Origin: MM2 sp035460165
GTDB taxonomy: Bacteria > Pseudomonadota > Gammaproteobacteria > Burkholderiales > Methylophilaceae
Direction: 5' to 3'
Assembly: GCA_035460165.1 (NCBI GenBank)
Contig: DATHWW010000008.1
Span: 62,001-126,000, forward strand
DNA length: 64,000 nucleotides
Part shown: in pieces, positions 45,801-51,958 of the stretch
Layout of the letters: each line of letters starts with the position of its first letter
How positions within the stretch are numbered: position 1 is the first letter of the stretch
The notes under the pieces: generated by a model
The model's input: only the letters and a program-made list of their open reading frames with translations
Told to the model about the DNA's origin: nothing
The model's database searches: none
Position numbers and translations under genes: made by a program

Positions 45801-47206
45801 AGTCCGCTATCGGCGCCTCGGTGTCGCTGGAAAACGGTGAAATCTCCTACAGCATCGGCGACCGCTTCCAGGAACTGGCGTCCGGCGAGACGATGCAGGA
45901 CAGCTTCAGCTATACCCTCAGCGACAACGAGGGTGCCACGGCCACCGGCATAGTCAACGTCAATATCGTCGGCGTCAACGACGCGCCCGTCGTGGCAGCC
46001 GACGCCGCACTGGTTGTGGAGGATTGGCTGACGGCGGCGAGCGGTAACGTGCTGACCAACGACCACGACGTCGACAATGGCACCGTATTGCAGGTTGTCA
46101 CGACCGGAGAGCATGCCGGCACCTACGGCTCCCTGTCGATGGCGGCGGATGGCAATTACACTTACAGCCTGAACAATGCCGCGCCGGTGGTCCAGTCGCT
46201 CGGTCGCGATGCGTTGGCGATCGAGCGTTTCGGTTATGTGACGAGCGACGGCGAAGCGAATGTCGCCTCGACGCTGGATGTTTTCGTGCATGGCATCAAC
46301 GATGCGCCTATCGTGGTCAAGCCGCTGGCCGACCAGAATTTCACCTTCAACAAGCCATTCTACTGGCAGATGCCGGCTGACAGCTTTACGGATATCGACC
46401 AGGGCGACAAGCTGACCTATAGCGCCACCTTGGCCGATGGGTCGGAGCTGCCGGATTGGCTGCATTTCGATACGGCGACCCGGGCCTTCTCCGGCGTATC
46501 GCCCAAGGCAACCGGCACGATCGAAGTGAAGGTAACGGCGACCGACCAGGTAGCCGAGACCGGCAGTACGGAGGGCAGCCTGTCGGCGTCCGATGTGTTC
46601 CAGTTGACGATCAGCCACGGCAACGAGGGCGTGGGCAATGGCGAGGATGCCGCTCCGGCGGGTCAGGATTCGAACTTCAATGACGGTGCGGGTACCTCTA
46701 CCGGAAATCCTGGGGCGAAGAGTAAAACATCCTCTACCACAAGCTCCAGCAGCGGGGCGAGCGGTGGCGATGCCGGTACCACGAGTTCCGGCACCACGAG
46801 TCCTGAACCGACAGACCCAGCACCCGAAAACGCTCCCAATACTAGCCAGACGGATGGCGACGCTTTGACCGACTGGTGGAATCTGGAGGAGATGCCAGCC
46901 TACCTGAACGACGCGCAATGGACGGAGCAGTACGTGGCGACGGGTGGCGGCGGCAGCGTCGATCCTGCGGTCGTTTTTGCGCGCTGGTTGGCGATTGATG
47001 TTGCCTTGGCCGAAGCAATGGCTAAGGGGAGCCTGCTGTCCGGCATGGAGGACGGCGCGGATACTACGCTCCTCAACCAGTCCACTGCAGGCTACCTCGG
47101 TTCCACGGTGGTGTTCGGCAAGGACGCGCTCTCGCTTCTGAGCGGCAGCGGCCAGAGTTTGCAAACCTTCCAAGGGTTGAGCGAAGGACTGCAGAAAGTC
47201 GCGTAA
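30845..47206 (+). CDS. Giant RTX calcium-binding protein with lipase-like N-terminus
   Basis: A 5453-residue secreted protein. Residues about 1-330 carry a class-3-lipase-like domain with TGHSLGG (Ser196 as nucleophile). RTX nonapeptides (GGxGxDxL) occupy about 530-620 and 760-1240. A calcium-rich segment with DPLTLDLDGDGLETVG and EF-hand-like LDRNGNGSIDDGSELFGD lies at about 1370-1500. A unique region (about 1530-1860) is followed by RTX plus an HCBP-type domain near 1900-1990, then about 31 alternating modules (about 1996-4840), and cadherin/VCBS-like domains (about 4945-5255). A Ser/Thr/Gly linker and a C-terminal part with little charge are probably the type I secretion signal. The start is ATG 30845 after gggggcgga. 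It is the likely substrate of the flanking ABC and HlyD proteins, possibly a surface or released lipase-adhesin. Confidence 0.93.
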   Translation: MTDTNKLFELAQLAEASYADFQKFSNDPFEALKASDFSVTQAAEFAQHWRVVSHQPDTASGFSATLFQRIDSDPVSGYQAGEYVYAIRGTAGFLTDIASADIGDIIFDGLAMEQIVDMYNDWQRLNTPAGQSYQVAKLVDLVSGGSPGRVLIDNPLGLYKTIEFSESTIAFEADDPRRYGVGAILQSGGLTVTGHSLGGHLATAFTRLFPGMADAVTVNGAGYATGAIPGVGGAAQINISNLFGMLGGTSSFGTIENIYGNKMPEIVTQNGPGLYQPGGHDGIFIEQTLPWDNTFGHGSSQMTDSLAIYNLFFQLDSSLAEKSPQDALSQLKPYFEQSSNSANRSLESLVKGLSEVILGAQPTIATDDRESLYAAINGLSDSIDALSLTGKFTLSTSPATAEGARSDFSAFLSLNYLTPFALKPNDAAAANTLQQLHATLAEQWNADNALTSEERARGEANYSDLWLKDRVAMLSWIIKRNMADTVNGDASEPSAVFIDNATNTTINVGAGRAVELTKARYIFGDNDVEILTGAEKADHLYGQGGADELYGQDGNDYLEGGADADTLYGDNGSDTLYGGESADKLTGGEGADRLYGGADNDTLEGGLGNDTLVGGDGTDTYVIKAGDGTDTLLDADGIITLDGAQIKGSAGIDADKWKQLGPDLWVDSENGISYTRSTASGTTQLVIHKGTSNIIVRDWQDGALGISLGESEEPELPATAGAIEGDHPVIDQKPEAGIQPDYDALNNLKTDYSVDVERQDILHGDSGNNLIRGYTNIDYLSGGGGDDVLEGGLGNDAVAGGTGNDTLRGEDGNDILLGDHRLIGTSYALTESGSLISEQIATPGDGFTSYTYNISINSYEEMGGDDIIEGGAGDDLIIADLGDDYVAGGDDNDVIFGGGGKDILLGQEGNDSITGDRLRDNSAPYGDDFISGGEGDDNLFGAGGNDYLSGGNGDDDLGGDEPTPYASAGADVLDGGAGNDALHGHGGNDLLMGQADNDELLGGTGEDYLLGGDGDDLLVGDEEEEGDSGGADVLDGGIGNDRLYGEEGDDVLLGGEGDDYLEGNKGVDTLDGGDGADILWGNAGNDEMEGGAGDDYVDGGGDNDTLSGGLDKDSIHGGDGFDVLAGGEGDDHLQGDAGDDSLDGGAGKDTLFGGDGADTLVGGAEDDWLEGGNDNDTLDGGTGNDTLLGDTGNDRLTGGDGDDWLEGREGNDYLEGGAGIDTLSGGDGDDTLIGSRDDKLSGGAGNDTYIIDGQLGVEISDGQGGNIIVLNDVSPDEDVHLGLRNNGSKFALGYSNGQSVTLNASDLDAYEILTFRYGSSTITITFLKGAGGGLMDIYALLYGTASITGSQGSSGIVGNYSSAVAWFPSRDPLTLDLDGDGLETVGISSTNPILFDHDSDGLKNATGWIKPDDGFLALDRNGNGSIDDGSELFGDSTPLYTGGKAADGFAALAQEDTNGDGLVNAKDANFADLRIWQDTNSDGLTDAGELHTLEELGIAGLHVTKTENTTRLANGNQIADLGSYIKTDGTEGTLGNVTGGMADIDLADNPFFREFTDTVPLTEEALVLPDMQASGSVRDLREAASLSAEMAAAVAAYTAADTRAEQLALADNVIRTWAETSAAKTSVEQAEERGYHLVYLIPGLTSAEFLLGAVGSPQHEQRMAQQAQIAQMLGILEMFNGLTFVNVSPEGVRTGTNQFITATAIGAEGDESSRYAFVSLSNNQIDFFNRSYAALKQTIYDGLLPQTRLKPYLDALDLSVTLIGANPGMDFSGMDAAFQARYGQAPAEAVRDLLDLQRMMGSSLTGLGWDGYGQLRNWLAAAVASADSALVSSLAGALADFGYSGPTTAGTDNSEVVLGADSGAVLNGNGGNDLVLGGNGDDILNGGIGSDILGGGAGNDTYVFNLGDGSDTIIETRGAEGIDTLQFGSGIYAGNLNISRDGDKLVFSHINGKDTVAVANWFNSVGNAHRLDAVRFADGSVMNLNALQLGTDGTDTLTGTAINDVLAGGAGADTLNGAAGDDWLDGGTGADIMAGGDGNDIYVVDNAGDIVVEADNGGIDTVHARTSATLAANVENLRLVGTAGINGFGNDLDNVLIGNDAGNALYGMAGDDVLIGNGGNDLLDGGAGVDVMAGGTGDDSYVVDTLADTVTELAGQGADTIYTGLTYTLGAHLENLTLIGADAVDGTGNELSNVILGNGAANTLSGLTGDDTLNGGEGGDTMLGGAGNDTYVVENAGDAVIENAAEGSDLVQSSISYTLAANVENITLTGTDTIDGTGNALDNTISGNGGANVLTGLEGHDWLDGGAGADTLVGGTGDDTYVVDQAGDVVAEVTSEGTDTVHSAITYALGANVENLALIGGSSINGAGNELDNIITGNGGHNVLDGGLGADSMAGGTGNDTYLLDNTGDTVTESVNAGSDTVIAPFDYTLGASVEHLVLTGPAISGTGNALDNTIIGTAADNTLTGLEGKDTLDGGAGTDTLIGGAGDDIYIVDSLADTTVEQAGEGVDTVQANLTWTLANNVDNLTLTGLDAIDGTGNALDNVMLGNSAANTLTGLEGNDILNGGTGADTMLGGSGNDTYVVDDSGDLVIENAAEGNDTVKSGIAYTLTDNVENLTLTGTASIDGTANALNNIILGNNGSNVLSGLEGNDTLNGGAGADTLVGGIGDDIYVVDNAADEVVESAGEGTDTMQASVSHALADNVEHLALTGTGSINGTGNALDNTLTGNSGANVLDGGAGADTMVGGGGNDTYVVDNAGDLVAESANAGTDTVLSSISYTLTANTENLTLIGNDNLDATGNELTNTINGNAGNNILSGMGGNDSLAGNDGNDLLDGGSGADALAGGAGDDTYIVDNTGDVVTESVGAGTDTVHAGVGYTLTSNVENLILTGAGDLDGTGNTLDNVLTGNGGNNLLDGAAGADMLAGGAGNDTYVIDDTGDVVVEAADEGVDTVQSGISYILADNIENLTLTEPPAGSEATADLNAAGNTLDNTLVGNSGNNTLDGGAGNDALTGGAGDDTYIVDNIADTVMENADEGTDTVFASASHALSDNVEDLILTGSGDISGTGNALDNTIIANDGINILAGGAGNDVFQVNDTVDVVIENANEGSDTVQSSVTYALSDNIENLILTGVANIDGTGSAQNNSLIGNGGDNTLDGGLGADQMVGGVGNDTYVVDNAGDVVTENASAGADTVVSSVSYTLSANVENMILTGEADIDAIGNELDNTLIGNSGNNRLYGLGGNDSLSGQQGNDLLDGGSGVDAMAGNGGDDTYVVDNAGDAVVELDGEGNDAVQSSITYALGDDIENLTLTGSASINGTGNALSNVITGNSGNNTLDGGAGVDTLTGGAGNDTYIVDDTADAVAEGLNAGTDNVLSSATYTLSTNVENLTLTGSDDLDGTGNALANIITANSGHNILAGGAGNDTYVVDATDDVVVENVNEGTDLVQSSATYTLSTNVENLTLTGTAHIDGTGNTLNNAITGNSGNNVIDGGAGADAMAGGAGNDTYIVDNASDAVTEAANAGTDLVYSSVSHTLVTNVENLTLTGTADINGTGNTLNNILLGNTGNNVLNGATGADTMAGGLGNDTYVVDNAGDLVTENADEGTDTVQSSIGYTLTANVENLTLTGSANINGTGNSLDNVIVGNTGSNVLSGMAGNDTLTGGNGNDTLDGGTGADVMAGNVGNDTYVVDDAGDLVTEALNQGTDLVQSSITYTLTDNVENLTLTGTANIDGTGNALNNVITGNTGSNVIDAGAGDDTVNAGAGDDTLFGGIGNDTLDGGLGADAMTGNAGNDTYVVDNVGDLVVEAAAEGTDLVQSGITYMLTDNVENLTLTGSANITGTGNLLDNVILGNSGSNTLVGLEGNDTLNGSGGADTMLGGVGNDTYIVENTGDIVTELADEGTDTVQSSISYTLTADVENLTLTGSANINGTGNVLDNVIVGNTGNNVLSGLAGNDTLTGNNGNDTLDGGTGIDAMAGGAGNDTYVVDDAGDTVTEALTAGTDLVQSSITYTLTANVENLTLTGTENLDGTGNTLNNVITGNAGNNTLDGGAGADNINAGAGDDLVIGGDGNDALFGEAGSDTISGDIGNDTLNGGLDADSMAGGVGDDIYVVDNVGDLVTENAGEGTDLVQSSITYTLTDNVENLTLTGTASINGTGNALNNVITGNTGANVLSGLEGNDTLNGNVGNDTLLGGDGNDVLNGEAGTDLLQGEAGDDTLNGGTDADTLQGGIGNDIYVVDNVGDVVTENVDEGTDTVQSSIGYMLTANVENLTLTGTANINGTGNELNNVIVGNTGNNVLSGLAGNDTLTGSGGNDTLDGGSGADAMAGNAGNDIYVVDDAGDVVSENANEGTDSVQSSITYTLTANVENLTLTGSSAINGTGNTLVNVITGNSGNNVLDGGVGVDTLVGGAGNDTYMVDNSGDVITELAGGGNDTVLSSASYTLSTNLESLTLTGSGNINGTGNAGDNVLLGNSGVNVLSGAAGNDLLDGGLGADTLQGGTGGDTYIVDNSGDVVTEAASAGNDTVQASVSYTLTANVENLELTGTGDLNGSGNALDNSLIGTTGNNVLDGGAGADTLQGGAGNDTYVVDNAGDAVVEQAGEGVDTVQASVSHALAANAENLVLTGSGNIDGSGNALDNTLTGNSGNNQLDGGTGADVMAGGMGDDTYVVDDANDTVSEAVGAGTDTVLAGMDHTLAENVENLTLTGNGSIDVTGNTLANVLTGNGGDNALLGMNGNDMLAGHAGNDLLDGGTGADTMAGGIGDDTYVVDNSADAIAENTDEGIDTVNATVSHTLGDNIENLVLTGDANTNGTGNAVGNSLAGNAGNNVLDGGAGNDTLAGGAGIDTLMGGIGDDRYVFRLGDGSDWIEDAQGSDTLYIGSGLVESSLEAERVGDDMLIHVIGTTDFVRLYDWFTQTEGVNTVEFDDGTTLDRQGIEMLMNRPPVAAADEITVYEDGGALQFPAVNLLANDTDPNVGDVLTVVSVGESAIGASVSLENGEISYSIGDRFQELASGETMQDSFSYTLSDNEGATATGIVNVNIVGVNDAPVVAADAALVVEDWLTAASGNVLTNDHDVDNGTVLQVVTTGEHAGTYGSLSMAADGNYTYSLNNAAPVVQSLGRDALAIERFGYVTSDGEANVASTLDVFVHGINDAPIVVKPLADQNFTFNKPFYWQMPADSFTDIDQGDKLTYSATLADGSELPDWLHFDTATRAFSGVSPKATGTIEVKVTATDQVAETGSTEGSLSASDVFQLTISHGNEGVGNGEDAAPAGQDSNFNDGAGTSTGNPGAKSKTSSTTSSSSGASGGDAGTTSSGTTSPEPTDPAPENAPNTSQTDGDALTDWWNLEEMPAYLNDAQWTEQYVATGGGGSVDPAVVFARWLAIDVALAEAMAKGSLLSGMEDGADTTLLNQSTAGYLGSTVVFGKDALSLLSGSGQSLQTFQGLSEGLQKVA
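36830..45360 (+). repeat. Array of about 31 variant RTX/VENLTLTG modules
   Basis: Coding repeats with an average period near 272 bases (about 91 residues). Each module contains GxGNDTYVVDNAGD, a TV-Q/S-S-Y-T-L segment, NVENLTLTG, and GTGNALDNVITGN followed by one or more RTX nonapeptides. I count 31 YVVD-type units by eye. Modules differ at both protein and DNA level. The middle of the array (about 41640-44000) shows a longer repeat of three modules. This is a protein-coding array, not a CRISPR. Confidence 0.9.
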
Positions 47207-47220
47207 CTATCCCCAATTGA

Positions 47221-47254
47221 GCGTCATCGGAGTCGAAGCAGGTTCCGATGACGC
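47221..47254 (+). terminator. Hairpin between RTX and hlyD genes
   Basis: A perfect 11-bp stem (gcgtcatcgga / tccgatgacgc) with a 12-base loop, followed by ttgttt. It lies in the 72-base gap after the RTX stop and could reduce or process read-through into the adaptor gene. Confidence 0.65.
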
Positions 47255-47278
47255 TTGTTTCGCTAATGGGTAAAAGTC

Positions 47279-48637
47279 ATGGATAAAAGAAATAAAACTA
47301 CCGGTCAACTCGACTTCGCCCCTCCGATGCTTGCATTGCGCGATGCGTCGCCGAACCCGCTGGGCCGCAAGGTTTTGTGGACGATCATGGCGTTGATCGG
47401 ATGCCTACTCGTATGGGCGTTGGTTGGTCGCCTGGACATCGTCGCAGTGGCCGAAGGCAAGTTGGTGCCGCAAAGCTACCTCAAGATCGTGCAGCCTCCC
47501 GAGGCCGGCATCGTCAAGGAGATTCTGGTCAAGGAAGGGGAGACGGTATCCGCGGGGCAAGTACTGATGCGCATGGATGCCTTGGTAACCGAAGCGGACG
47601 GGCGTGCAATGGATGCGGAGCATGCTCGAAAAAGGCTGGCTTTGCGCCGGATCGATGCCGAACTCGCTGGGAGCGTATTCCGGTCGCAGGCGAATGACCC
47701 GCCGGCCTTGGCAATGGAAATATCTGCCCAATACCAGGCTAATCGTGCTGCGCATGAAGCGGCGCTCGCGGAGGAGCGATCCCGACTCTTGAAGGCGAAG
47801 CAGGATATGTACGCCGCGCAGCAAGTGCTGGTGAAGCTCGCTGACACGATCCCGCATTACCAGAGTCAGGCCCAGGCGTTCGATAAGCTGGAGGAGAAGG
47901 GCTTTGTCGGGCCGTTGATGGCCAGCGACAAGCGGCGAGAAAAAGTCGAGAAAGAGCAGGAGTTCAAAACCCAGGAACATGTGATCGAATCCGCCCGGGC
48001 AGGCATCCAGCAGTCCGAAAAACGACTGGCGCAAATCCAGTCCGATTATCGCCGCCAGCTTTATGCCGAACGCAACGACGTGGCAAACGCGCTGGACAAA
48101 TTGACGCAGGAAATTGCCAAGCAGAGTCACCGCAGGGAGTTGCTGGAACTCAAGGCGCCGCAGACTTCCGTCATCAAGGATCTGGCCACGCATACGATAG
48201 GCACGGTGGTGCAGCCGGGCACGGTGCTGCTTACGCTCGTTCCCAAAGAAGATGTTTTGCGCGCCGAGGTGTGGGTGTCCAACGAGGACATTGGATTCGT
48301 GCGTGAAGGGCAACCCGTCAAACTCAAATTCGCTGCGTTTCCGTTCCAGAAATATGGGCTGGCAGAAGGCACGGTGGAGCACGTCAGTGCCGACGCGGCC
48401 GATACTTCCGCAGCGAATGGCGCTCCCAATGACGATAACAAGGCCACTTCAATGCCGCTGGTTTATAAGGCGTTGGTGACGCTCAAGACCATGCGTCTAG
48501 AAGCCAATGGGCGTGCGTTTCCTTTAAGCGCCGGCATGCAGACGAATGCCGAAATACTGCTGGGTACCCGTACTGTCGCCGAGTATTTGCTTTCTCCTCT
48601 CCAAAGGGCTTGGCATGATGCAGGACGAGAAAGGTAA
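47279..48637 (+). CDS. HlyD-family type I secretion periplasmic adaptor
   Basis: A 452-residue membrane-fusion protein linking the ABC exporter to TolC. There is one N-terminal membrane helix (VLWTIMALIGCLLVWALVG), then the lipoyl-type half-motif QSYLKIVQPPEAGIVKEILV and a long alpha-helical hairpin (about residues 120-290, rich in Glu/Gln/Lys). The second barrel-sandwich half contains TIGTVVQPGTVLLTLVPKED, and the C-terminal beta-barrel includes VWVSNEDIGFVREGQPVKLK (abridged). It ends 12 bases before the tRNA gene on the other strand. No outer-membrane TolC gene is in the window, so it must be supplied from elsewhere. Confidence 0.93.
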   Translation: MDKRNKTTGQLDFAPPMLALRDASPNPLGRKVLWTIMALIGCLLVWALVGRLDIVAVAEGKLVPQSYLKIVQPPEAGIVKEILVKEGETVSAGQVLMRMDALVTEADGRAMDAEHARKRLALRRIDAELAGSVFRSQANDPPALAMEISAQYQANRAAHEAALAEERSRLLKAKQDMYAAQQVLVKLADTIPHYQSQAQAFDKLEEKGFVGPLMASDKRREKVEKEQEFKTQEHVIESARAGIQQSEKRLAQIQSDYRRQLYAERNDVANALDKLTQEIAKQSHRRELLELKAPQTSVIKDLATHTIGTVVQPGTVLLTLVPKEDVLRAEVWVSNEDIGFVREGQPVKLKFAAFPFQKYGLAEGTVEHVSADAADTSAANGAPNDDNKATSMPLVYKALVTLKTMRLEANGRAFPLSAGMQTNAEILLGTRTVAEYLLSPLQRAWHDAGRER

Positions 48638-48648
48638 CGACATCGAAT

Positions 48649-48724
<76 letters not shown>

Positions 48725-48790
48725 ATAGCGGTGACGCCTGAATTATACTTGCAAACTATCGCGTATAAAACCAACAGGATAGCCTGAAAA

Positions 48791-50860
48791 ATGAAGAGTG
48801 TTATGGGGAAGATCGTCTGGCTGGCTGTGGCTTTGCTCGGGGCGTCGGCGGTGGGGGGAATTGCCCTGAATCGCGGCGAGAGCATCAATGCCATCTGGTT
48901 CATTACGGCGGCGGTGTGCGTTTTTGCGATTGCTTACCGTTTTTATGCGGCGTGGATTGCGGCGAAGGTGCTGGTGCTGGACGAGACGCGCGCGACGCCG
49001 GCGGAGCGTTTCGACAACGGGCGCGATTTCGTACCGACCAATAAATGGATCGTTTTCGGGCATCATTTTGCGGCGATTGCCGGGCCGGGGCCGCTGATTG
49101 GGCCGACGCTAGCGGCGCAGTTCGGTTATCTGCCGGGGACGCTGTGGATTCTGGTCGGCGCGGTGATTGGCGGTTGCGTGCAGGATATGGTGACGCTGTT
49201 TTTCTCGATGCGCCGCGACGGGCGCAGTCTGGGGCAGATGGCGCGCGACGAGCTGGGACCGGTAGGCGGATTCGCGGCGCTGATCGGCACCTTTGCCATC
49301 ATGATCATCCTGATCGCGGTGCTGGGGCTGGTGGTAGTCAATGCGATGAAGCACAGCCCGTGGGCGACTTCCACGGTGGCGGCGACGATTCCCATCGCGA
49401 TGATTGTCGGTCTTTACATGCGCAACATCCGTCCGGGTCGGGTGCTGGAAGGCTCGTTGCTGGGCGTGATCCTGTTGCTGCTGGCGGTGGTCGGTGGTGG
49501 TTGGGTGGATCAAAACGCAACGTTGCGCGCGTTGTTCGACCATGAAGGCTTGCCGCTCGCCTGGGGCGTGATCGCCTACGGTTTCGCTGCGGCGATTTTG
49601 CCGGTGTGGCTGCTGCTCGCCCCCCGCGATTATCTTTCCACGTTCATGAAGTTGGGCACGGTGATTTTGCTCGCCATCGCCATCGCCATTCTTCAGCCCG
49701 AAATCAAGATGCCGGCGCTGACGCAGTTCATTGACGGCACCGGGCCGATTTTCGGCGGCACGCTGTTCCCATTCGTATTCATCACTATCGCCTGCGGCGC
49801 GATTTCCGGCTTCCATTCGCTAATCGCTTCCGGCACCACGCCCAAGCTGCTCGCCAACGAGCGCGACATTCGCATGATCGGCTACGGCGGCATGGCGCTG
49901 GAATCCTTTGTCGCTATCATGGCGCTGATCGCGGCCACGGTGCTGGAGCCCGGCGTTTACTTCGCCATCAACAGCCCGGCCGGCATTGTCGGCAAGGAAG
50001 CGGCTGCCGCGGTGGCGACGATTTCCTCGTGGGGCTTTCCGGTGTCGGTGGAGCAGATGAACGCGCTGGCGCGCCAGATGGGCGAAACCACGCTGTTCGC
50101 GCGTACCGGCGGCGCGCCGTCGCTGGCGGTGGGCATGGCGAGCATTTTCGGCAATGCATTCGGCAACGGCATGCTGGCGCTGTGGTATCACTTCGCGATC
50201 ATGTTCGAGGCGGTGTTCATCCTGACGACGCTGGATGCCGGCACGCGCGTCGGCCGCTTCATGCTGCAGGATATGCTGGGCAATTTCTGGCCGAAGCTGG
50301 GGCAGACCTCGTGGATGCCATCCGTAATCCTGACCAGCGGTATCGTGGTCGGCGCCTGGGGATACTTCTTGTATATCGGCGTAATCGATCCCAACGGTGG
50401 GGTTAATTTGCTGTGGCCGCTGTTCGGCATCGCCAATCAGATGCTGGCGGCGATTGCGCTGTGCGTCGGCACCGGCATCCTGATCAAATCCGGCAAACTG
50501 AGGCATGCGTGGATTACCGGCGTGCCGTTGGCCTGGCTGGTGCTGGTGACGACTTCGGCGGCATGGGAGAAGATATTCAGCAGCGATATTCGCGTCGGCT
50601 TCCTCGCCGCAGCGAATGATATGGCGGCCAAGCTGGCAGCCGGTGCGCTGCCGCCGGAAAAAGCCGCGGTCGCGCCGCAGTTGATCTTCAATCAGCATCT
50701 CGACGCCTGGCTGACGATGTTCTTCGTCGTCGTGCTGTGGATAATCGTGTTCGACATGCTGCGCGTCAGCGCAAGGCACATCTACGGGAAACCGGTGCGG
50801 CCGCTGACCGAATCGCCGCACATTCCGAGCCGCCTGGTCGAGGATTACGTGCGCGATTGA
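48791..50860 (+). CDS. cstA: Carbon starvation protein CstA (pyruvate/peptide transporter family)
   Basis: A 689-residue polytopic membrane protein. The CstA signature blocks are NGRDFVPTNKWIVFGHHFAAIAGPGPLIGPTL (cited in part: GHHFAAIAGPGPL), GCVQDMVTLFFSMRRDGRS, ISGFHSLIASGTTPK and FGIANQMLAAIALC. Many hydrophobic helices span the length. In other bacteria CstA/BtsT proteins import peptides or pyruvate and usually work with the small YbdD protein. Here ybdD lies three genes downstream instead of directly adjacent. A plausible promoter area is shared with the divergent tRNA gene. Confidence 0.95.
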   Translation: MKSVMGKIVWLAVALLGASAVGGIALNRGESINAIWFITAAVCVFAIAYRFYAAWIAAKVLVLDETRATPAERFDNGRDFVPTNKWIVFGHHFAAIAGPGPLIGPTLAAQFGYLPGTLWILVGAVIGGCVQDMVTLFFSMRRDGRSLGQMARDELGPVGGFAALIGTFAIMIILIAVLGLVVVNAMKHSPWATSTVAATIPIAMIVGLYMRNIRPGRVLEGSLLGVILLLLAVVGGGWVDQNATLRALFDHEGLPLAWGVIAYGFAAAILPVWLLLAPRDYLSTFMKLGTVILLAIAIAILQPEIKMPALTQFIDGTGPIFGGTLFPFVFITIACGAISGFHSLIASGTTPKLLANERDIRMIGYGGMALESFVAIMALIAATVLEPGVYFAINSPAGIVGKEAAAAVATISSWGFPVSVEQMNALARQMGETTLFARTGGAPSLAVGMASIFGNAFGNGMLALWYHFAIMFEAVFILTTLDAGTRVGRFMLQDMLGNFWPKLGQTSWMPSVILTSGIVVGAWGYFLYIGVIDPNGGVNLLWPLFGIANQMLAAIALCVGTGILIKSGKLRHAWITGVPLAWLVLVTTSAAWEKIFSSDIRVGFLAAANDMAAKLAAGALPPEKAAVAPQLIFNQHLDAWLTMFFVVVLWIIVFDMLRVSARHIYGKPVRPLTESPHIPSRLVEDYVRD

Positions 50861-50926
50861 TCAATACGGCGGCGCCGTCCTGCAAAACAATATCAAGAAA
50901 ACATTCAACAACAATAAGGGGGCATC

Positions 50927-51958
50927 ATGGATCAGGAGCTACGGCGCGAGCCGTTTGTTTTCACTGGGCGCGGCGGCGAGTATTTTCGTATCTGGATCGT
51001 CAATCTCTGCCTGAGCCTGTTGACGCTGGGGATCTATTCGGCCTGGGCCAAGGTGCGGCGCATGCAGTATTTTTATCGTCACACCTCGGTGGCCGGTGCG
51101 AATTTCGATTATCACGGTGACCCGGTCGCCATCTTGAAAGGCCGCATCATCGCGGTCGGTCTATTCGCGCTTTACTCCGTGGCGGGGCAGTTCAGCATCA
51201 TCGCGGGGCTGGTCGCTTTTGCGCTGATCCTGGCGGTGATGCCCTGGCTGCTGGTGCGCTCCTTCCGCTTCCGGTTGCACAACACCAGTTACCGCGGTTT
51301 GCGTTTTTCCTTCCACGGCAAGAATGGCGAAGGCTATGTCAATTTCCTGCTGCTGCCGCTGGTGTCCTACATGAGTATCGGCTTGCTGTGGCCGCTGGCG
51401 CATCAGCAGATACGCCGCTACCTGGGCAACAACAGCCGGTATGGCGATGAACGCTTCGGTTTTCATGCCGGGCCGGGAGCGTTTTACAAGCCTTACCTGA
51501 TCGTTTTCGGTAGCCTGATCGGCGTGATGGTCGCGGCGGGCGTCATCGCGGCTTTGCTGATCAAGGGAATGAGTCTTCCCGGCGAGTCGGCCGTGGGGGT
51601 AGCGATGGGGCTGGTACTGCTGGCGTATATCGCTGCGCTGTTATTGATTTCCCCATACCTCGCCGCGCGCCTGCAAAACATTATCTGGAACAACACCACG
51701 CTCGGCCCGCTCGGTTTTGAAAGCCATGTCCGTGCGCGCGGCATGTTCGGCATCATGGCCAGCAACTTCGTGCTGATTATCCTCACGCTAGGGTTGTTCA
51801 AGCCGTTCGCCGATATCCGTATGGCGCGCTATCGCCTGGAGAACATGGCCTTGCAAGTCAGCGCCGATCTGGATGAGTTCGTCACCGGCGTGCAGGTCAA
51901 CGCCACCGCGACCGGCGAGGAAATGGCCGAAATGTTCGATATCGATATCGCCATCTGA
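50927..51958 (+). CDS. YjgN/DUF898 family membrane protein
   Basis: A 343-residue multi-pass inner-membrane protein of the DUF898 (YjgN) family. It shows PFVFTGRGGEYFRIWIVNL, SAWAKVRRMQYFYRHT, LHNTSYRGLRFSFHG and LGLFKPFADIRMARYRLENM. The function is unknown. In many genomes this family sits next to an M48 protease gene, and here the protease ATG overlaps its stop (TGATG). A good AAGGGGG site precedes the ATG. The pair may act together in membrane-protein quality control, which is inference from adjacency. Confidence 0.9.
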   Translation: MDQELRREPFVFTGRGGEYFRIWIVNLCLSLLTLGIYSAWAKVRRMQYFYRHTSVAGANFDYHGDPVAILKGRIIAVGLFALYSVAGQFSIIAGLVAFALILAVMPWLLVRSFRFRLHNTSYRGLRFSFHGKNGEGYVNFLLLPLVSYMSIGLLWPLAHQQIRRYLGNNSRYGDERFGFHAGPGAFYKPYLIVFGSLIGVMVAAGVIAALLIKGMSLPGESAVGVAMGLVLLAYIAALLLISPYLAARLQNIIWNNTTLGPLGFESHVRARGMFGIMASNFVLIILTLGLFKPFADIRMARYRLENMALQVSADLDEFVTGVQVNATATGEEMAEMFDIDIAI

